Shown: positions 27,362 to 37,236, counted from the stretch's first letter. The stretch: DNA of 64,000 nt from Pyrobaculum sp. 3827-6 (GCF_025641885.1 NZ_JAOTQN010000003.1:141015-205014); one strand, 5' to 3'. Translations and numbers: made by a program. The notes: a model not told the origin generated them from the sequence alone.

Positions 27362-28666
27362 GTGACAGAGAAGTGGTATCAACTCTCCGTAGAGATACAT
27401 AAAAAATACGGCGGCAAAATATCGATCGTTCCAAAAGTCCCCATTAGGTCAATGGAGGAATTTGCCATATACTACACACCAGGAATCGCAGAAGTCTCTA
27501 GACAAATACACAAAAACCCAGAGCTAGCCTTTGAGCTAACCTCAAGGTGGAACATCATCGGAGTCATTACAGACGGCACGAGGGTGCTGGGCCTAGGAAA
27601 TATTGGGCCAGAAGCCGCCTATCCGGTGATGGAGGGCAAAGCCCTGATTTTTAAATACCTCGGCGGCGTCGACGCCATACCCATCCCCATAAGAGTGAAG
27701 ACGCCGGAGGAGTTCATCTCAGTTGCAAAGGCCCTCGAGCCAGCGCTGGGCGGGGTCAACCTCGAAGATATCGAGTCGCCGAAATGTTTCTACCTCCTTG
27801 ACAAGTTGAGAAAGGAACTGCAGATACCCGTGTGGCACGACGACCAGCAAGGCACGGCCACGGCCACCCTTGCCGGTTTAATAAACGCCCTGAAGCTCGT
27901 GGGGAAGAAGATCAGCGACGTCACCATAGCGCTTGTGGGAGCCGGGGCCTCCAATATCTACACAGCCCGCATATTAATCAAATACGGGGCAAAGCCGGGC
28001 AACCTCATGCTAGTAGATAGCAAAGGCATTCTACACCCAGAACGCGACGACATCGACAAGATGATGATTGAAAACCCGTGGAAGTACAAATACGCTATTG
28101 AGACAAACGCGGAGAGGCGCCGCGGCGGGATACCCGAGGCCATGAAAGGCGCAGACGTCGTAATCGCGGCGTCGAGACCAGGCCCCGGCGTGATAAAGAG
28201 GGAGTGGGTAGCCTCAATGAACAAAGACGCCATCGTATTCGCCCTGGCCAACCCCGTCCCCGAGATATGGCCGTGGGAGGCAAAAGAAGCCGGCGCTAAA
28301 ATAGTGGCGACCGGCCGGAGTGATTTCCCCAATCAGGTCAATAACTCGTTGATATTCCCAGCGGTGTTCAGAGGTGCGCTTGACGTGAGGGCTACTACGA
28401 TAACTGACGAGATGCTCATCGCGGCCGCGGAGGAGGTAGCCAAATTCGCAGAGGAAAAAGGCATACACGAGGAGTACATAATACCCAAAATGACCGAGTG
28501 GGAGGTCTACGTCAGAGAAGCCGCCGCAGTCGCCGCAACCGCCTCGGCGCAGAAGATAGCCAGGATACCACGGTCCTACAACGAGGAGCTAGAAGTAGCG
28601 AGGACAGTCATCGAGAAGAGCATAAAGACCCTCGAAATCTTAATGCGGGAAAAAATCATCGAGTAG
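27362..28666 (+). CDS. NAD(P)-dependent malic enzyme
   Basis: The 434-residue protein matches the short archaeal/bacterial malic enzyme that decarboxylates malate to pyruvate. Seen are [13 protein letters not shown], the [18 protein letters not shown] motif ([20 protein letters not shown]), [17 protein letters not shown], and the dinucleotide site [10 protein letters not shown]. It links the citric acid cycle to pyruvate in the direction of gluconeogenesis. GTG 27362 is leaderless relative to the upstream TTTAAT box. Confidence 0.93.
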   Translation: MTEKWYQLSVEIHKKYGGKISIVPKVPIRSMEEFAIYYTPGIAEVSRQIHKNPELAFELTSRWNIIGVITDGTRVLGLGNIGPEAAYPVMEGKALIFKYLGGVDAIPIPIRVKTPEEFISVAKALEPALGGVNLEDIESPKCFYLLDKLRKELQIPVWHDDQQGTATATLAGLINALKLVGKKISDVTIALVGAGASNIYTARILIKYGAKPGNLMLVDSKGILHPERDDIDKMMIENPWKYKYAIETNAERRRGGIPEAMKGADVVIAASRPGPGVIKREWVASMNKDAIVFALANPVPEIWPWEAKEAGAKIVATGRSDFPNQVNNSLIFPAVFRGALDVRATTITDEMLIAAAEEVAKFAEEKGIHEEYIIPKMTEWEVYVREAAAVAATASAQKIARIPRSYNEELEVARTVIEKSIKTLEILMREKIIE

Positions 28667-28670
28667 TTTT

Positions 28671-29900
28671 TCACCTCTGTTCAATCGGTACGTACTGCAA
28701 ATCGTGGGGACCAACGTAGCAAGCCCTAGGTCTAAATATCCTGTTGTTCTCCCAGTACTCCAGTATGTGCGCAACCCACCCAACTACTCTCGACACGGCG
28801 AATATAGGCGTGAAGTACTCATAAGGCACCCCCATGTAGTAAAAAGCTATGCCAGACCAGAAATCGACGTTGGGGTAGAGCCTCCTCTGCTGGAAGTAGG
28901 GGTGGTTCAAGACCTCGTGCTCAATAGCGCTGGCAATCGCGTATAGATTCTTAGGATCGCCGAACTTGGCGACGTAATCCTTTGAAAACTCCCTAAAAAT
29001 CTTCGCCCTCGGGTCATAGGCCTTATACACCCTGTGCCCAACTCCCATCAACTTGGGGCCGCCGGGCTTAGTCGCGGCCTCCACTACGTCCTTCGCCTTC
29101 AATGGGTCGCCTATCTCTAGGTAGCTCCTAACCGCCATTTCGTTAGCACCTCCGTGGAGCGGACCCTTCAACGCAGCCACGGCGGCGGCCACAGCGGAGT
29201 AGAGATCGCTGAGGGTAGAGGCAACGACGTGCGCCGTGAAGGTGCTGGCGGGGACCTCGTGGTCGGCGTGAAGCATCAGGTAGAGGTCAATCCCTCTGAC
29301 GGCGAGTGGATCGGGCTCTTTTCCAAACATCATGTAGAGGAAGTTAGCTGAGTGCGATAGGTCCTCCCTGGGCTTTACAATATCGAGGTTGCGGGAGAGT
29401 CTGTAGTGGTAGGCCACTATGGTGGGCATCTTCGCCACGAGCTTCTCAGCAATTTTATACGCGAGCTCCTTTTCCTCTGCCTTGTACCGGCCTAACCTCA
29501 GCGCCTCGGCGAGCTTGTGATTATCCTCGTCGTATGCCCCCTCCGCGGCGACGGCCGCCTCAAGTGCAAACATGGGGTGGGCCTTTGCGAGGTTTCTAAT
29601 TACTTCGACGGTCTCTAGACGTAGATCTCTGTTTTTCCGCATCCTGCTTACGTAGTTCTCTAAGTCTTTTTTGGTAGGTAGCTTCCCGTACAGTATGAGG
29701 TACGACACTTCTTCGTATGTTGAGTGTTGGGCTAGGTCCTCTATTCTGTAACCTCTGTACCAGAGGATGCCCTTGTCGCCGTCGATGTCGCTTATTGATG
29801 TGTTTTTTATCAGTACGTCTTCTAGGCCGTGGATGATTGGGCCGCATGGAGACTGTAAAATTTTGCCTCCTGTTCTTATTTGAACAGCTTGTTCACTCAT
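28671..29900 (-). CDS. gltA: Citrate synthase
   Basis: The 409-residue type I-like citrate synthase has LWYRGYRIEDLA, the catalytic histidine region LHADHEVPASTFTAHVVAST, the second histidine region KGPLHGGANEMAVRSYLE, GVGHRVYKAYDPRAKI, and YPNVDFWSGIAFYYMGVP. It makes citrate from oxaloacetate and acetyl-CoA. Because prpB and prpD are encoded 10 kb away, 2-methylcitrate synthase activity with propionyl-CoA is also possible. ATG 29900; TATA near 29925. Confidence 0.93.
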   Translation of the reverse strand: MSEQAVQIRTGGKILQSPCGPIIHGLEDVLIKNTSISDIDGDKGILWYRGYRIEDLAQHSTYEEVSYLILYGKLPTKKDLENYVSRMRKNRDLRLETVEVIRNLAKAHPMFALEAAVAAEGAYDEDNHKLAEALRLGRYKAEEKELAYKIAEKLVAKMPTIVAYHYRLSRNLDIVKPREDLSHSANFLYMMFGKEPDPLAVRGIDLYLMLHADHEVPASTFTAHVVASTLSDLYSAVAAAVAALKGPLHGGANEMAVRSYLEIGDPLKAKDVVEAATKPGGPKLMGVGHRVYKAYDPRAKIFREFSKDYVAKFGDPKNLYAIASAIEHEVLNHPYFQQRRLYPNVDFWSGIAFYYMGVPYEYFTPIFAVSRVVGWVAHILEYWENNRIFRPRACYVGPHDLQYVPIEQR

Positions 29901-29989
29901 AAGTATTTTAGCTATACTTCTAAATTTATATTGTGTTTGATTAATCGTGTAAGAATATTTTCACTTAAGTCGAATCTAGGTGCTGATCT

Positions 29990-31465
29990 GCTCGGACTGA
30001 CCTCCTCCCGTCCTGAAGGGCGGGGGCTCCTCTAGGGCGGGTCATAGGCGCCCTCGTCCCCTACCGGGATTATGGCGCCCGGCGGGGTCATGGGGCCGGC
30101 CCGGGCCAGCACGGCGGGCCACCTGGCTTTAACAGTACGCTCCGCCCTCAGCACAATAGCAGACCACTCCTCCAGCTGTCTTTTGTCCACTGTGGATAGT
30201 GCATGTCTGACCACCTCGGCGTATTTCGGCTCCAGCTCCTCCGCGGCTTTCTTCAGAATGTTTAACACGGCCGCAACGTCTCTGTGGACCCAGTGGCCGT
30301 GGGGGCAGAGCCCCATCTTGGGGCCGAGGGGGAACGACAGAGGCTCTCTGTGTACTGGGCAGGTCTTGGAGTACCTGCTGGCTGACACAAATACAAACCT
30401 CAAACCGCGCTCCGCGGCTCTGTCCCGTACTTTTCCTACTACGGCTTTGATAGGCATCTGCTTAATGCGGTGCCTAAGCCCGGCGCTTTTCGCCCTCTCC
30501 ACCATCTCCTCCTGAGGCCTTCTGCCCAAGTCCTCAGTGACGAGGATCACCGGCTCTCTCGTAAGCTCGTGAGCCATCTTGTTAACTCTATCCCGCTTCC
30601 TGTCTCTCTCCCTCAGCTTCTTAACCCGCCTCTTGTACTCCCTCGTGTGGACGCCGGAGAGCTTCCTCCCGTTCACCTCCACGGAGAGCCCCTTGGCCCA
30701 CTTGCGTCTAATCGCGGCGTAGCGCTTGGCCAGCCTGCCGAAATCTGTCTTGAACACCTTAATCGATACGGACGGCTGAACCCACTGCCGGTTCCACTGG
30801 GCAACTCTGTCGGCTGAGGCCTTCAAGTCGACACGGGCTACTACCACAGTGTTCTCGTTCACGTCGAAGGCCGCAATGGCGGCGGGCTCTTTCTCCCCCT
30901 CCGGCTCCACCTCGTATGTGAACACAGCGTAAACTCGGTTTCCGACGCGCCTCAGCCGTATTGTAGACGCCCTCTTGGCTTTGCCTATTCCGACCAGCCA
31001 CTCGTAGAGCCAGAACCTCTTGTGCGGCCACAGCTCCGCGATGTGCCTTCCGGACATGAGTCTTATGGATAGAGCGGTCGCCGAGTCGAGGCGCCAAGCC
31101 CTTTCGTCTGCGTAGGGGGATACCTTTCTGATTTCCGGTGGCCTCCCTCCAGCCGTTGCCCAGGCGTTGTACGCCTCTACGGCGTCTTTCACCGCCTGCT
31201 GGGCGTATGCAAACGGCAGCCCGGTCTGTTTCACGACCTCCTTCACCTCATGACATACACGGAAGTAGCTGGCTCTCCTCACCCATACTTCTCCACGAGG
31301 TACTCCACCGCCATCCGCTTCACCTTTCTGTATCCCTTCTCCAGTCGAGGAATTGGTTGCCGTCCAGCAGAAGCGGAACAGCGACAGAGCGTCTAGCCAC
31401 CATGTCCAAATTGAAGCCTCGTTTAAAGCCTTACCCCGCCCTAAAGGGCGAGGCTTGTGGTCGTC
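29990..31465 (-). mobile_element. IS200/IS605-type element carrying tnpB only
   Basis: A lone tnpB gene lies between two GC hairpins with the same core: the stem CCCGTCCT/AGGGCGGG at 30007-30024 just past the tnpB stop, and CGCCCT/AGGGCG at 31437-31450 before the N-terminal region, embedded in a longer GCCTCG/CGAGGC pair (31416-31454). Hairpin ends, no tnpA and tnpB near the right end fit IS605-family elements and the place where the guide (omega) RNA is made. The exact ends are not resolved. Confidence 0.6.
30032..31403 (-). pseudogene. tnpB: TnpB RNA-guided nuclease, N-terminus broken by two frameshifts
   Basis: The long frame (GTG 31282 to 30032, 416 codons) has the RuvC-like triad: Asp in AAFDVNENTVV, Glu in VTEDLGR and Asp in WVHRDVAAVLNI. 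The zinc ribbon is CxxH/CxxxH-like (TCPVH...CPHGH) rather than four cysteines. Upstream, ATG 31403 opens MVARRSVAVPLLLDGNQFLDW in one frame, then KGYRKVKRMAVEYLVEKYG continues in a second, and the main frame follows in a third. So the first 45 or so residues are split by two indels and the protein is probably not made intact. Confidence 0.7.
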
Positions 31466-31539
31466 TAGAATCAGATAGGATGCCGCCTGTCACCTATCCT
31501 GCGGGTTCTAATCATCACAGGTTTGGTGTAGATCCTATT

Positions 31540-32103
31540 TTAAAGTCTTAGCGCGTCGTGGCACATCAACTCTATTGGCGTGAGGGCGTCTGCGAAGGTG
31601 TCGCCGCAGGTGATGACCACCGAGGTGTCTTGTGCTATGTGGTGTTCTAGTTTTTTTGCGAGGTTGGCGTGGTATTTTTCTAGTGGCTCTCCGATGGGAG
31701 GGAGGTATGTCTTGCCGCCTTTTTTCTCAATTATCAAGGCGCCGCATGCGCCTAGCCTCACCAGCGAGTCGCGTATCTTGATGACGTCTCCCAAGGCGCC
31801 TCTTACTACGTGTGCCACGCACCTCCGGCCGCAGAGTAGGTCTTTGGCTTCCTCTACGGCGAATATGCCGCCTATTCCGCAGATGTCGAGTGCGTCTTTT
31901 AGAAATGTCTGACCTGCCTCGGTTATCTTGACTCCCCCCTTCATTATCAAGACGTGGCCGAACTCCCGGCCGCCTTCGAGTAGTGTTCTGACGATTCCCT
32001 CGCCGATTTTGAGCTCCTCCGCCAGATTCTTCCGGCCTCGTGGGGTGTTCGACGTGCTGAGTAACGCGAGTAGCTGTAGATACGCCACCTCGCGGTTCTT
32101 CAC
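31540..32103 (-). CDS. Winged-helix transcriptional regulator with ligand-like C-terminal domain
   Basis: The 187-residue protein has an N-terminal winged helix (residues 5-75: YLQLLALLSTSNTPRGRKNLAEEL...EGIVRTLLEGG) followed by a domain (CGRRCVAHVVRGALGDVIKIRDSLVRLGACGALIIE) resembling DUF4443-type sensor regions of archaeal regulators. The ligand and targets are unknown. GTG 32103 is 23.5 nt from its own TATA (TTAAAA at 32124-32129). A second TATA just beside it serves the divergent TIP49 gene. Confidence 0.65.
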   Translation of the reverse strand: MKNREVAYLQLLALLSTSNTPRGRKNLAEELKIGEGIVRTLLEGGREFGHVLIMKGGVKITEAGQTFLKDALDICGIGGIFAVEEAKDLLCGRRCVAHVVRGALGDVIKIRDSLVRLGACGALIIEKKGGKTYLPPIGEPLEKYHANLAKKLEHHIAQDTSVVITCGDTFADALTPIELMCHDALRL

Positions 32104-32123
32104 ATGTCTTAGTTTTCCGCGCC

Positions 32124-32138
32124 TTAAAAATTTTTAAA
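32124..32138. promoter_or_regulatory. Back-to-back TATA boxes between GTG 32103 (-) and ATG 32159 (+)
   Basis: The palindrome TTAAAAATTTTTAA holds two offset boxes: one centred at 32126.5 (23.5 nt to GTG 32103) and one at 32135.5 (23.5 nt to ATG 32159). Starts are 56 nt apart, 9 nt more than in the single-box pairs, which matches the 9-nt offset of the boxes. Confidence 0.6.
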
Positions 32139-32158
32139 AGGGATACGTGGAGGGTGTC

Positions 32159-33514
32159 ATGTCGTCGGTTAAGATTGAGGAAGTTAGGACACAGTTCGAG
32201 CGCTTCGCCGCTCACAGCCACATTAAGGGCCTCGGCGTCAGGGAGGGGAAGGTGGAGTTCGTCGGCGACGGGTTTGTGGGGCAGACGGAGGCGCGGGAGG
32301 CGGCTTACATAGTGGTGAAGATGATTAAGGAGGGTAAATTCGCTGGGAAAGGCGTGTTGATCGTGGGGCCGCCGGGCACTGGCAAGACGGCGCTGGCCCT
32401 GGGTATTGCGAGGGAGCTGGGTTCCGAGACTCCGTTTGTGGCGCTTTCTGGCGGGGAGATATATTCCCTGGAGGTTAAGAAGTCGGAGTTTTTGATGAGG
32501 GCGCTTAGGAGGGCGATTGGGATAAAGGTGAGGGAGTGGAGAAAGGTATACGAGGGAGAGGTGAGGTCGCTGGAGTTTAGATACGGCCGCCACCCCTACA
32601 ACCCGTATATACAGAGGGTGCTCGGCGCCACTATTAAGCTGAGGACTAGGGACGAGGAGAAGACGTTGAGGATACCGGCTGAGATTGCGCAGCAGCTGAT
32701 TGAGCTGGGGGTGGAGGAGGGCGACGTAATTATGATTGACGAGGAGACCGGAGCCGTGTCTGTGGTGGGGAGGGGGGAGGGCGGGGAGCAGTACGACATA
32801 GCTGTGAGGAAGAGGGCGGAGCTTCCCAAGGGCCCCGTCTACAAGGAGAAGGAGATTGTGAGGTTCTTCACGCTTCACGACGTCGACATGTCTCTGGCGA
32901 GGCAGAGAGGTCTAATCTCCGCCATGATTTTCGGATTTGCCGAAGAGGTTAAGGAAATCCCCGACGAGGTTAGGAGGCAGAGTGATGAAATTGTGAAGAA
33001 GACTGTGGAGGAGGGCAAGGCGGAGCTTGTGCCGGGGGTTTTGTTTATAGACGACGCCCATCTCCTGGACATCGAGAGCTTCTCGTTCCTCATGAGGGCT
33101 ATGGAGACTGAGTTCGCCCCGATTATCATCATGGCCACTAATAGGGGGATAGCTAAGATTAGGGGGACCGACGTGGAGTCGCCCCACGGGATACCGCAGG
33201 ACATGTTGGATAGGCTGGTTATCATCCGCACGAGGCCCTACACGGCCGACGAGGTGAGGGAAATCATAACGATTAAGGCTCGTGAGCAGAACGTGCCGCT
33301 TGGGAGAGACGCCCTCGAGCTCTTGACCGCAATAGGCGCGGAGCACTCTTTGAGATATGCGCTTCAGTTGCTCACGCCGGCTTATATAATAGCCAAGGAG
33401 CGGGGCAGGTCCACGGTGACGAGAGAGGAGGTGGAGTACGTCAAGAGGCACTTCGTATCTGTGAAGGAGTCTGTGGAGTACGTCAAGTCGCTGGAGGAGA
33501 AGTTTTTGAGATAG
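32159..33514 (+). CDS. RuvB-like AAA+ helicase, TIP49 family
   Basis: The 451-residue protein has Walker A ([21 protein letters not shown]), a long insertion after it like the OB-fold domain of TIP49/RUVBL (residues 115-230), Walker B (VLFIDDAHLLDIE), sensor 1 (IIMATNRGI) and a C-terminal SLRYALQLL helical lid. TIP49 proteins act as hexamers in chromatin and snoRNP assembly in eukaryotes; the archaeal role is unknown. ATG 32159 is preferred over GTG 32147 from TATA spacing. Confidence 0.92.
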   Translation: MSSVKIEEVRTQFERFAAHSHIKGLGVREGKVEFVGDGFVGQTEAREAAYIVVKMIKEGKFAGKGVLIVGPPGTGKTALALGIARELGSETPFVALSGGEIYSLEVKKSEFLMRALRRAIGIKVREWRKVYEGEVRSLEFRYGRHPYNPYIQRVLGATIKLRTRDEEKTLRIPAEIAQQLIELGVEEGDVIMIDEETGAVSVVGRGEGGEQYDIAVRKRAELPKGPVYKEKEIVRFFTLHDVDMSLARQRGLISAMIFGFAEEVKEIPDEVRRQSDEIVKKTVEEGKAELVPGVLFIDDAHLLDIESFSFLMRAMETEFAPIIIMATNRGIAKIRGTDVESPHGIPQDMLDRLVIIRTRPYTADEVREIITIKAREQNVPLGRDALELLTAIGAEHSLRYALQLLTPAYIIAKERGRSTVTREEVEYVKRHFVSVKESVEYVKSLEEKFLR

Positions 33515-33525
33515 GGCTCGGCTCG

Positions 33526-34038
33526 CTAAGCCTCTTCTATTGTAAAGATCTTGGCTTTTAGACCTCCCTCGCCTCTCTTTTTCACCCTCTTCTCCACCAC
33601 GTAGACGTTGTAGATGGCGTATAGTATCAACACTTGTCCTATGTCTAGGTATATCTGGGTGGTGTTTTTCACCGTTATGGTGTAGAAGAGTGGGTATATC
33701 GCCACGCCGTAGCCCGGCGGGGATGATGTAAATAGGAGGGTTAGGTAGTGGAACGCGGCGGTTGCGATGGAGAGCGTCGCCAGCGTCCACCTGGCGCGGT
33801 CGTTGGGCTTTGTGAAGAAGGTGGCCACCACGGCGGCGAAGAGGAGAAGTGTAAAGACCACCGTAACTCTCCACATATACAGCCACAGAGGCGGCGTAGA
33901 CACTGCCTTGACGCCGTCTGGGGTGAGGATTTTGTTAGGCGGAGGCCTGAAGGCGTCTGAGACAAATAGCTCAACTGGCAGAAAGGCGGACGCCGCGGCG
34001 AGAGCCGCCACTATGGCTACCAAGAGCCAGAGCTTCAT
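33526..34038 (-). CDS. Four-helix membrane protein coupled to the site-2 protease
   Basis: From ATG 34038 the 170-residue protein has about four transmembrane helices (around residues 3-22, 52-75, 85-105 and 120-145) and a basic C-terminal tail. No family is recognised. The start overlaps the stop of the site-2 protease gene (ATGA), so it is co-translated and may assist or be handled by that protease. Confidence 0.6.
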   Translation of the reverse strand: MKLWLLVAIVAALAAASAFLPVELFVSDAFRPPPNKILTPDGVKAVSTPPLWLYMWRVTVVFTLLLFAAVVATFFTKPNDRARWTLATLSIATAAFHYLTLLFTSSPPGYGVAIYPLFYTITVKNTTQIYLDIGQVLILYAIYNVYVVEKRVKKRGEGGLKAKIFTIEEA

Positions 34039-35543
34039 CTTATCGACTGCAGAATTCTGTACTGCTCTCCCAACACGCCGAGGGCTATGTTGAAGATAAG
34101 CATGGCGGCGAGGACCCACGTCACTGCGCTTACCACGGCGTTGCCCCTCTTCTCCCCCAGCCTCCGCTGAACCGCCGCGGCGAGTAGCTGCCCCCCGTCT
34201 AGTGGGTATATGGGCAACGCGTTGAGCACGGCGAGGCCGTAGTTCACCACAATTAGCCAGAACACGAGTTTTGTGAAGTCGGTGTTGTACAACTGGTCCC
34301 TTTTTATAGGCCCCGCGTCGTAGCCGATCATGGGCAGGCTACCGGGCCCCAGCCCGTAGAAAATCTTCCCCCCCTTCTCCACCAGCGTCACGTTAAAGAC
34401 GTGGAGCGTGCCGTTTCTCTCCACGTAGACCCTAACCGAGTCCCCCGCTCTGCACACAGCCCTCGTCTCAATTACTGCGCTTAGTAGCTGGCCGCTCGTC
34501 GGCGTTTCCCACGTCCTGCCGCAACCCTCAATCCTCGTCACCACGTCCCCCGGCCTGACGCCGCCGAGGTACAGCGAGCCGTCTGTGTAGAGCCAGTTTA
34601 TCTTGGGGGGCGTGGTGAAGCTTGTGTAATCCAGCGTGACTTCGTATCGATGCAACCACGAGGCGGCGACGAGAGTCACCTTGTCGCCTGGCTTGCAGTT
34701 GACAGTTTTGTTTATTCCCATAAGCGGCCCGAGGCCGGCGAGCACATTTAACTTCGTCAACAGGTCGTCTGGGGTGTAGACGGCGTCCTGTAGCCCGCAA
34801 CCGTGGATCCCAATAACCCTGTCCCCTGGCTGGACGCCGTAGGCCGGGACGCCGAACACCGCGCCTTGTAAGCCGGCCCAGGCGCCGGCGATCCCTAACA
34901 ACATCGCCGACAGCGCCACAACGACGTTTACAGCGACGCCGCTCGCCAAGACGGCGAGCTTGGCTTCTGTATTTGCCTTCTTGAACTGCTCCTCGTCGGG
35001 CTCTACAAAAGCCCCGCTTAGGATGTAGAAGAGGGAGAAGATCCCGACGGACCTCACCGGGATCCCGTATCTCAAGGCGGCGTATCCGTGCATTAGCTCG
35101 TGCAGAACGACGCCGACAGCGACGGCGACGGCCATGTAGGGCAGTTGATCCCATGGGAGTGTGACGCCTGGGATAATTGGAGTAACCCCGGCTGAGCGCG
35201 CCGCGGCCTCCTCTGGCGGCGCCCCTCTGAAGAGCGCGCCGAGGGCGTTTAAAGTACCTCCAACCAACATGTAGAGAAAGCCCCATAAAATCTGGACCTG
35301 CCCGTCTGGCCTCACAAAGGGGATAGCCACGAATACAGGCACCGCGAAGAGAGTCAGCGCCACGACGAGGTGGGCTCTGAGAGGTACAAAACTCAGCCTC
35401 CTTGTAAACGCCTCGACGTACCTTACGAGCCTCTCGCTCTTCCAGTAGATGGCTAGGAAATACCTCACGGCGCTTCTATTCAACAGGTATACGATGCCAA
35501 CCAGCACGAACCAGCTGATGGCCAGTGCTAACAGCCCGTCCAC
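34035..35543 (-). CDS. Site-2 protease-like membrane metalloprotease (M50) with PDZ domains
   Basis: The 502-residue multi-pass protein has the zinc motif HELMH (residues 148-152) in a transmembrane helix and the third-ligand motif NALPIYPLDGG near residue 440. Between them are two PDZ-like segments (YGVQPGDRVIGIHG; GGVRPGDVVTRIEG) in a large extracytoplasmic insert. Site-2 proteases cut membrane-anchored regulators within the bilayer. GTG 35543 starts the frame after several hydrophobic N-terminal helices. Confidence 0.88.
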   Translation of the reverse strand: MDGLLALAISWFVLVGIVYLLNRSAVRYFLAIYWKSERLVRYVEAFTRRLSFVPLRAHLVVALTLFAVPVFVAIPFVRPDGQVQILWGFLYMLVGGTLNALGALFRGAPPEEAAARSAGVTPIIPGVTLPWDQLPYMAVAVAVGVVLHELMHGYAALRYGIPVRSVGIFSLFYILSGAFVEPDEEQFKKANTEAKLAVLASGVAVNVVVALSAMLLGIAGAWAGLQGAVFGVPAYGVQPGDRVIGIHGCGLQDAVYTPDDLLTKLNVLAGLGPLMGINKTVNCKPGDKVTLVAASWLHRYEVTLDYTSFTTPPKINWLYTDGSLYLGGVRPGDVVTRIEGCGRTWETPTSGQLLSAVIETRAVCRAGDSVRVYVERNGTLHVFNVTLVEKGGKIFYGLGPGSLPMIGYDAGPIKRDQLYNTDFTKLVFWLIVVNYGLAVLNALPIYPLDGGQLLAAAVQRRLGEKRGNAVVSAVTWVLAAMLIFNIALGVLGEQYRILQSIR

Positions 35544-35570
35544 GACCCCTAAACGAACTGTATATTAATT

Positions 35571-36143
35571 TTAGACCTCCAGCGAGGCCCCCGCCCCCAG
35601 CCTATAGACGTTGAATTTCTTCTCCAGCTCCTTGGCGAGCTGAGGCGCCGTGTGCATAGCTACGACGCACCGCACCCCCAGTAGCCTAAGCTCCGCCGCT
35701 ACTCTGTGGAGCAGGTAGGGGCTGTAGCTGGTGCCGCCCAGCCCCCCGACAAAACACCGGGCCTTCACCCCCCTCTGCGAGAGCTTGTGGTAAGGCACGG
35801 AGAAGAGGCCGCAGGGCGACACCACCACCCCATCTACATAAAGAATGTTCTCCCCACGTTCTTTAAACACCTTGTACCTGACCCCACGCACCACCAGCTC
35901 AACGTCGAGGGGTGGGTTCACGACGGGGATCTTATACAGCCCAAACCCGCCGGAGTGGTGCTCGTTGCCGGCGACCCCCACCACGCCGATTGACGGCTTG
36001 GCCTTCGACTTCGCGGCGAATTGCAAGGCGGCGTCTCTACTACAGCTATCGAACAAAACCGCGTCGTTTATCAAGACTCCAAATCCGTGGCTAGGCTCAA
36101 GCACTCCTGGGTGCTCAGAACACACGGCAGTTATCCTCACCAC
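35571..36143 (-). CDS. Metallo-beta-lactamase-fold protein with degenerate metal site
   Basis: The 190-residue protein resembles the COG1237-type MBL fold: an early LINDAVLFDSCSRDAAL segment like the LLFDTG strand, then GVAGNEHHSGGF, which sits where THxHxDHxGG is expected but keeps only His62 and His63, and later CFVGGLGG and VVAMHTAP. Metal binding is likely reduced, so hydrolase activity is uncertain. GTG 36143 is 23.5 nt from the shared TTTAAA box. Confidence 0.65.
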   Translation of the reverse strand: MVRITAVCSEHPGVLEPSHGFGVLINDAVLFDSCSRDAALQFAAKSKAKPSIGVVGVAGNEHHSGGFGLYKIPVVNPPLDVELVVRGVRYKVFKERGENILYVDGVVVSPCGLFSVPYHKLSQRGVKARCFVGGLGGTSYSPYLLHRVAAELRLLGVRCVVAMHTAPQLAKELEKKFNVYRLGAGASLEV

Positions 36144-36163
36144 GTCGAGATGTGGAGAACGTA

Positions 36164-36169
36164 TTTAAA
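36164..36169. promoter_or_regulatory. Shared TTTAAA box between GTG 36143 (-) and ATG 36191 (+)
   Basis: The box is centred at 36166.5, 23.5 nt from the minus start and 24.5 nt from ATG 36191 (48 nt apart). It implies that the longer plus-strand frame opening at GTG 36152 is not used, because that codon lies upstream of the box. Confidence 0.65.
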
Positions 36170-36190
36170 CTGATTAGCAAATGGCGAGGC

Positions 36191-36877
36191 ATGAGGCGAG
36201 CCGTGCTGAGCGTGGCGTCGATACTAGTTTTCTCAGCGATTCTCACCTTCTTCCCTGGCGAGTACTTCACAGCTATATTACTGTACTTCGTCCTATTCTT
36301 CGGAGTCTCTATACTAATGGGGGTGAGGTCGTACAGGAGAGGCATGGCAACGGTGCAGGAGGTGTCTAAAGGCCGCCCCATAATTGAAATAGATGAGAAA
36401 GAAGTTAATAAACTCTTAGAAAAAGATAAAGAGCTTGTAAATGAGTATAAAAAAATGGTCAGGGGGTCATTTCTGCCGATGTTAACACTACCTCTATTTA
36501 TACTACTAGCCACGTTCCTATTTCCAACACTGCCGCCCGCAACCGAGTCGGCGCTTGGCCCCAGCATAGGAAAGCTCCCCGCAAGATTTCTCGGCTACGT
36601 GGCTGTATTTGGCATATTCACCTTGATCTCCATGGCGACTTTCAAGCCGCCTACCGCCCCGAGGATAGTGAGGAGTCTAAAGGTGTACGACTCCGGCCTC
36701 GTCATAGACAAGAGTCTGGGCTTCAAGGCGCCTATAGAAGTGGCAGACTACAAAGTCAGCGAAGAGAGGAGATTTATCGAATTTAAGCTAAATAACCAGA
36801 TATTTAGAATCTACTACAAAGATATAAAAGAGCTTGATAGTGTTTTATCTAAACTAGTTAAGCCTCTAAAACAGTGA
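36191..36877 (+). CDS. DUF2208-like membrane protein
   Basis: From ATG 36191 the 228-residue product begins [18 protein letters not shown]. It has two N-terminal transmembrane helices, a charged loop (residues 45-95), two more helices (about 98-118 and 137-155), and a soluble C-terminal domain. This layout matches archaeal DUF2208, whose function is unknown. The last 12 bp overlap the convergent rpl12 gene. Confidence 0.7.
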   Translation: MRRAVLSVASILVFSAILTFFPGEYFTAILLYFVLFFGVSILMGVRSYRRGMATVQEVSKGRPIIEIDEKEVNKLLEKDKELVNEYKKMVRGSFLPMLTLPLFILLATFLFPTLPPATESALGPSIGKLPARFLGYVAVFGIFTLISMATFKPPTAPRIVRSLKVYDSGLVIDKSLGFKAPIEVADYKVSEERRFIEFKLNNQIFRIYYKDIKELDSVLSKLVKPLKQ

Positions 36878-37195
36878 AGCCAGCGAGCCGGCGATTTCCT
36901 CTTCGCTCGGCCCCTTCTTCTCCTCTTCTTCTTTCTTCTCCTCAGCCTTTGCAGGCGTTGCGGGGGCGGCCCCGCCGGCTACTGGCGCCGCCGCGGGCGC
37001 CGCGGCGGCCACCGGCGCAAACGCCGCCGACTTAATAGCCTCCTCTATGTTTACCTCCTTGAGAGCCGCCACGAGAGTCTTTATCCTAACCTCGTCTGGC
37101 GAAATGCCTGCCGCCTGCAATACCTTCGCCAGATTCTCTTCGTTTATCTCCTGCTTAGCGTAGTGAAGCAACAACGCCCCGTATATGTACTCCAT
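36866..37195 (-). CDS. rpl12: 50S ribosomal protein P1 (L12 type)
   Basis: A 109-residue acidic stalk protein with an N-terminal dimerisation helical domain ([21 protein letters not shown]), an Ala/Pro-rich hinge (residues 60-85), a Glu/Lys-rich segment and a conserved C-terminal tail. It recruits translation GTPases. ATG 37195 is about 25 nt from a TTTAAA box at 37218-37223, so it has its own promoter. Confidence 0.95.
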   Translation of the reverse strand: MEYIYGALLLHYAKQEINEENLAKVLQAAGISPDEVRIKTLVAALKEVNIEEAIKSAAFAPVAAAAPAAAPVAGGAAPATPAKAEEKKEEEEKKGPSEEEIAGSLASLF

Positions 37196-37236
37196 GGAAA
37201 AGGTCGGGAAGGAGGCATTTAAAAATTTTAGCCACC

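Noticed and set aside
27317..27362. Eighth protein-coding symmetric bidirectional promoter pair
   Set aside because: Start-to-start distance is 45 or 42 nt depending on which GTG is used, the box TTTAATTA is not a simple palindrome, and the minus gene is itself uncertain, so it is not counted with the seven clear cases.
32912..33886. Minus-strand open frame antisense to TIP49
   Set aside because: Arg/His/Leu-rich composition typical of a shadow frame; TIP49 on the other strand is unambiguous.
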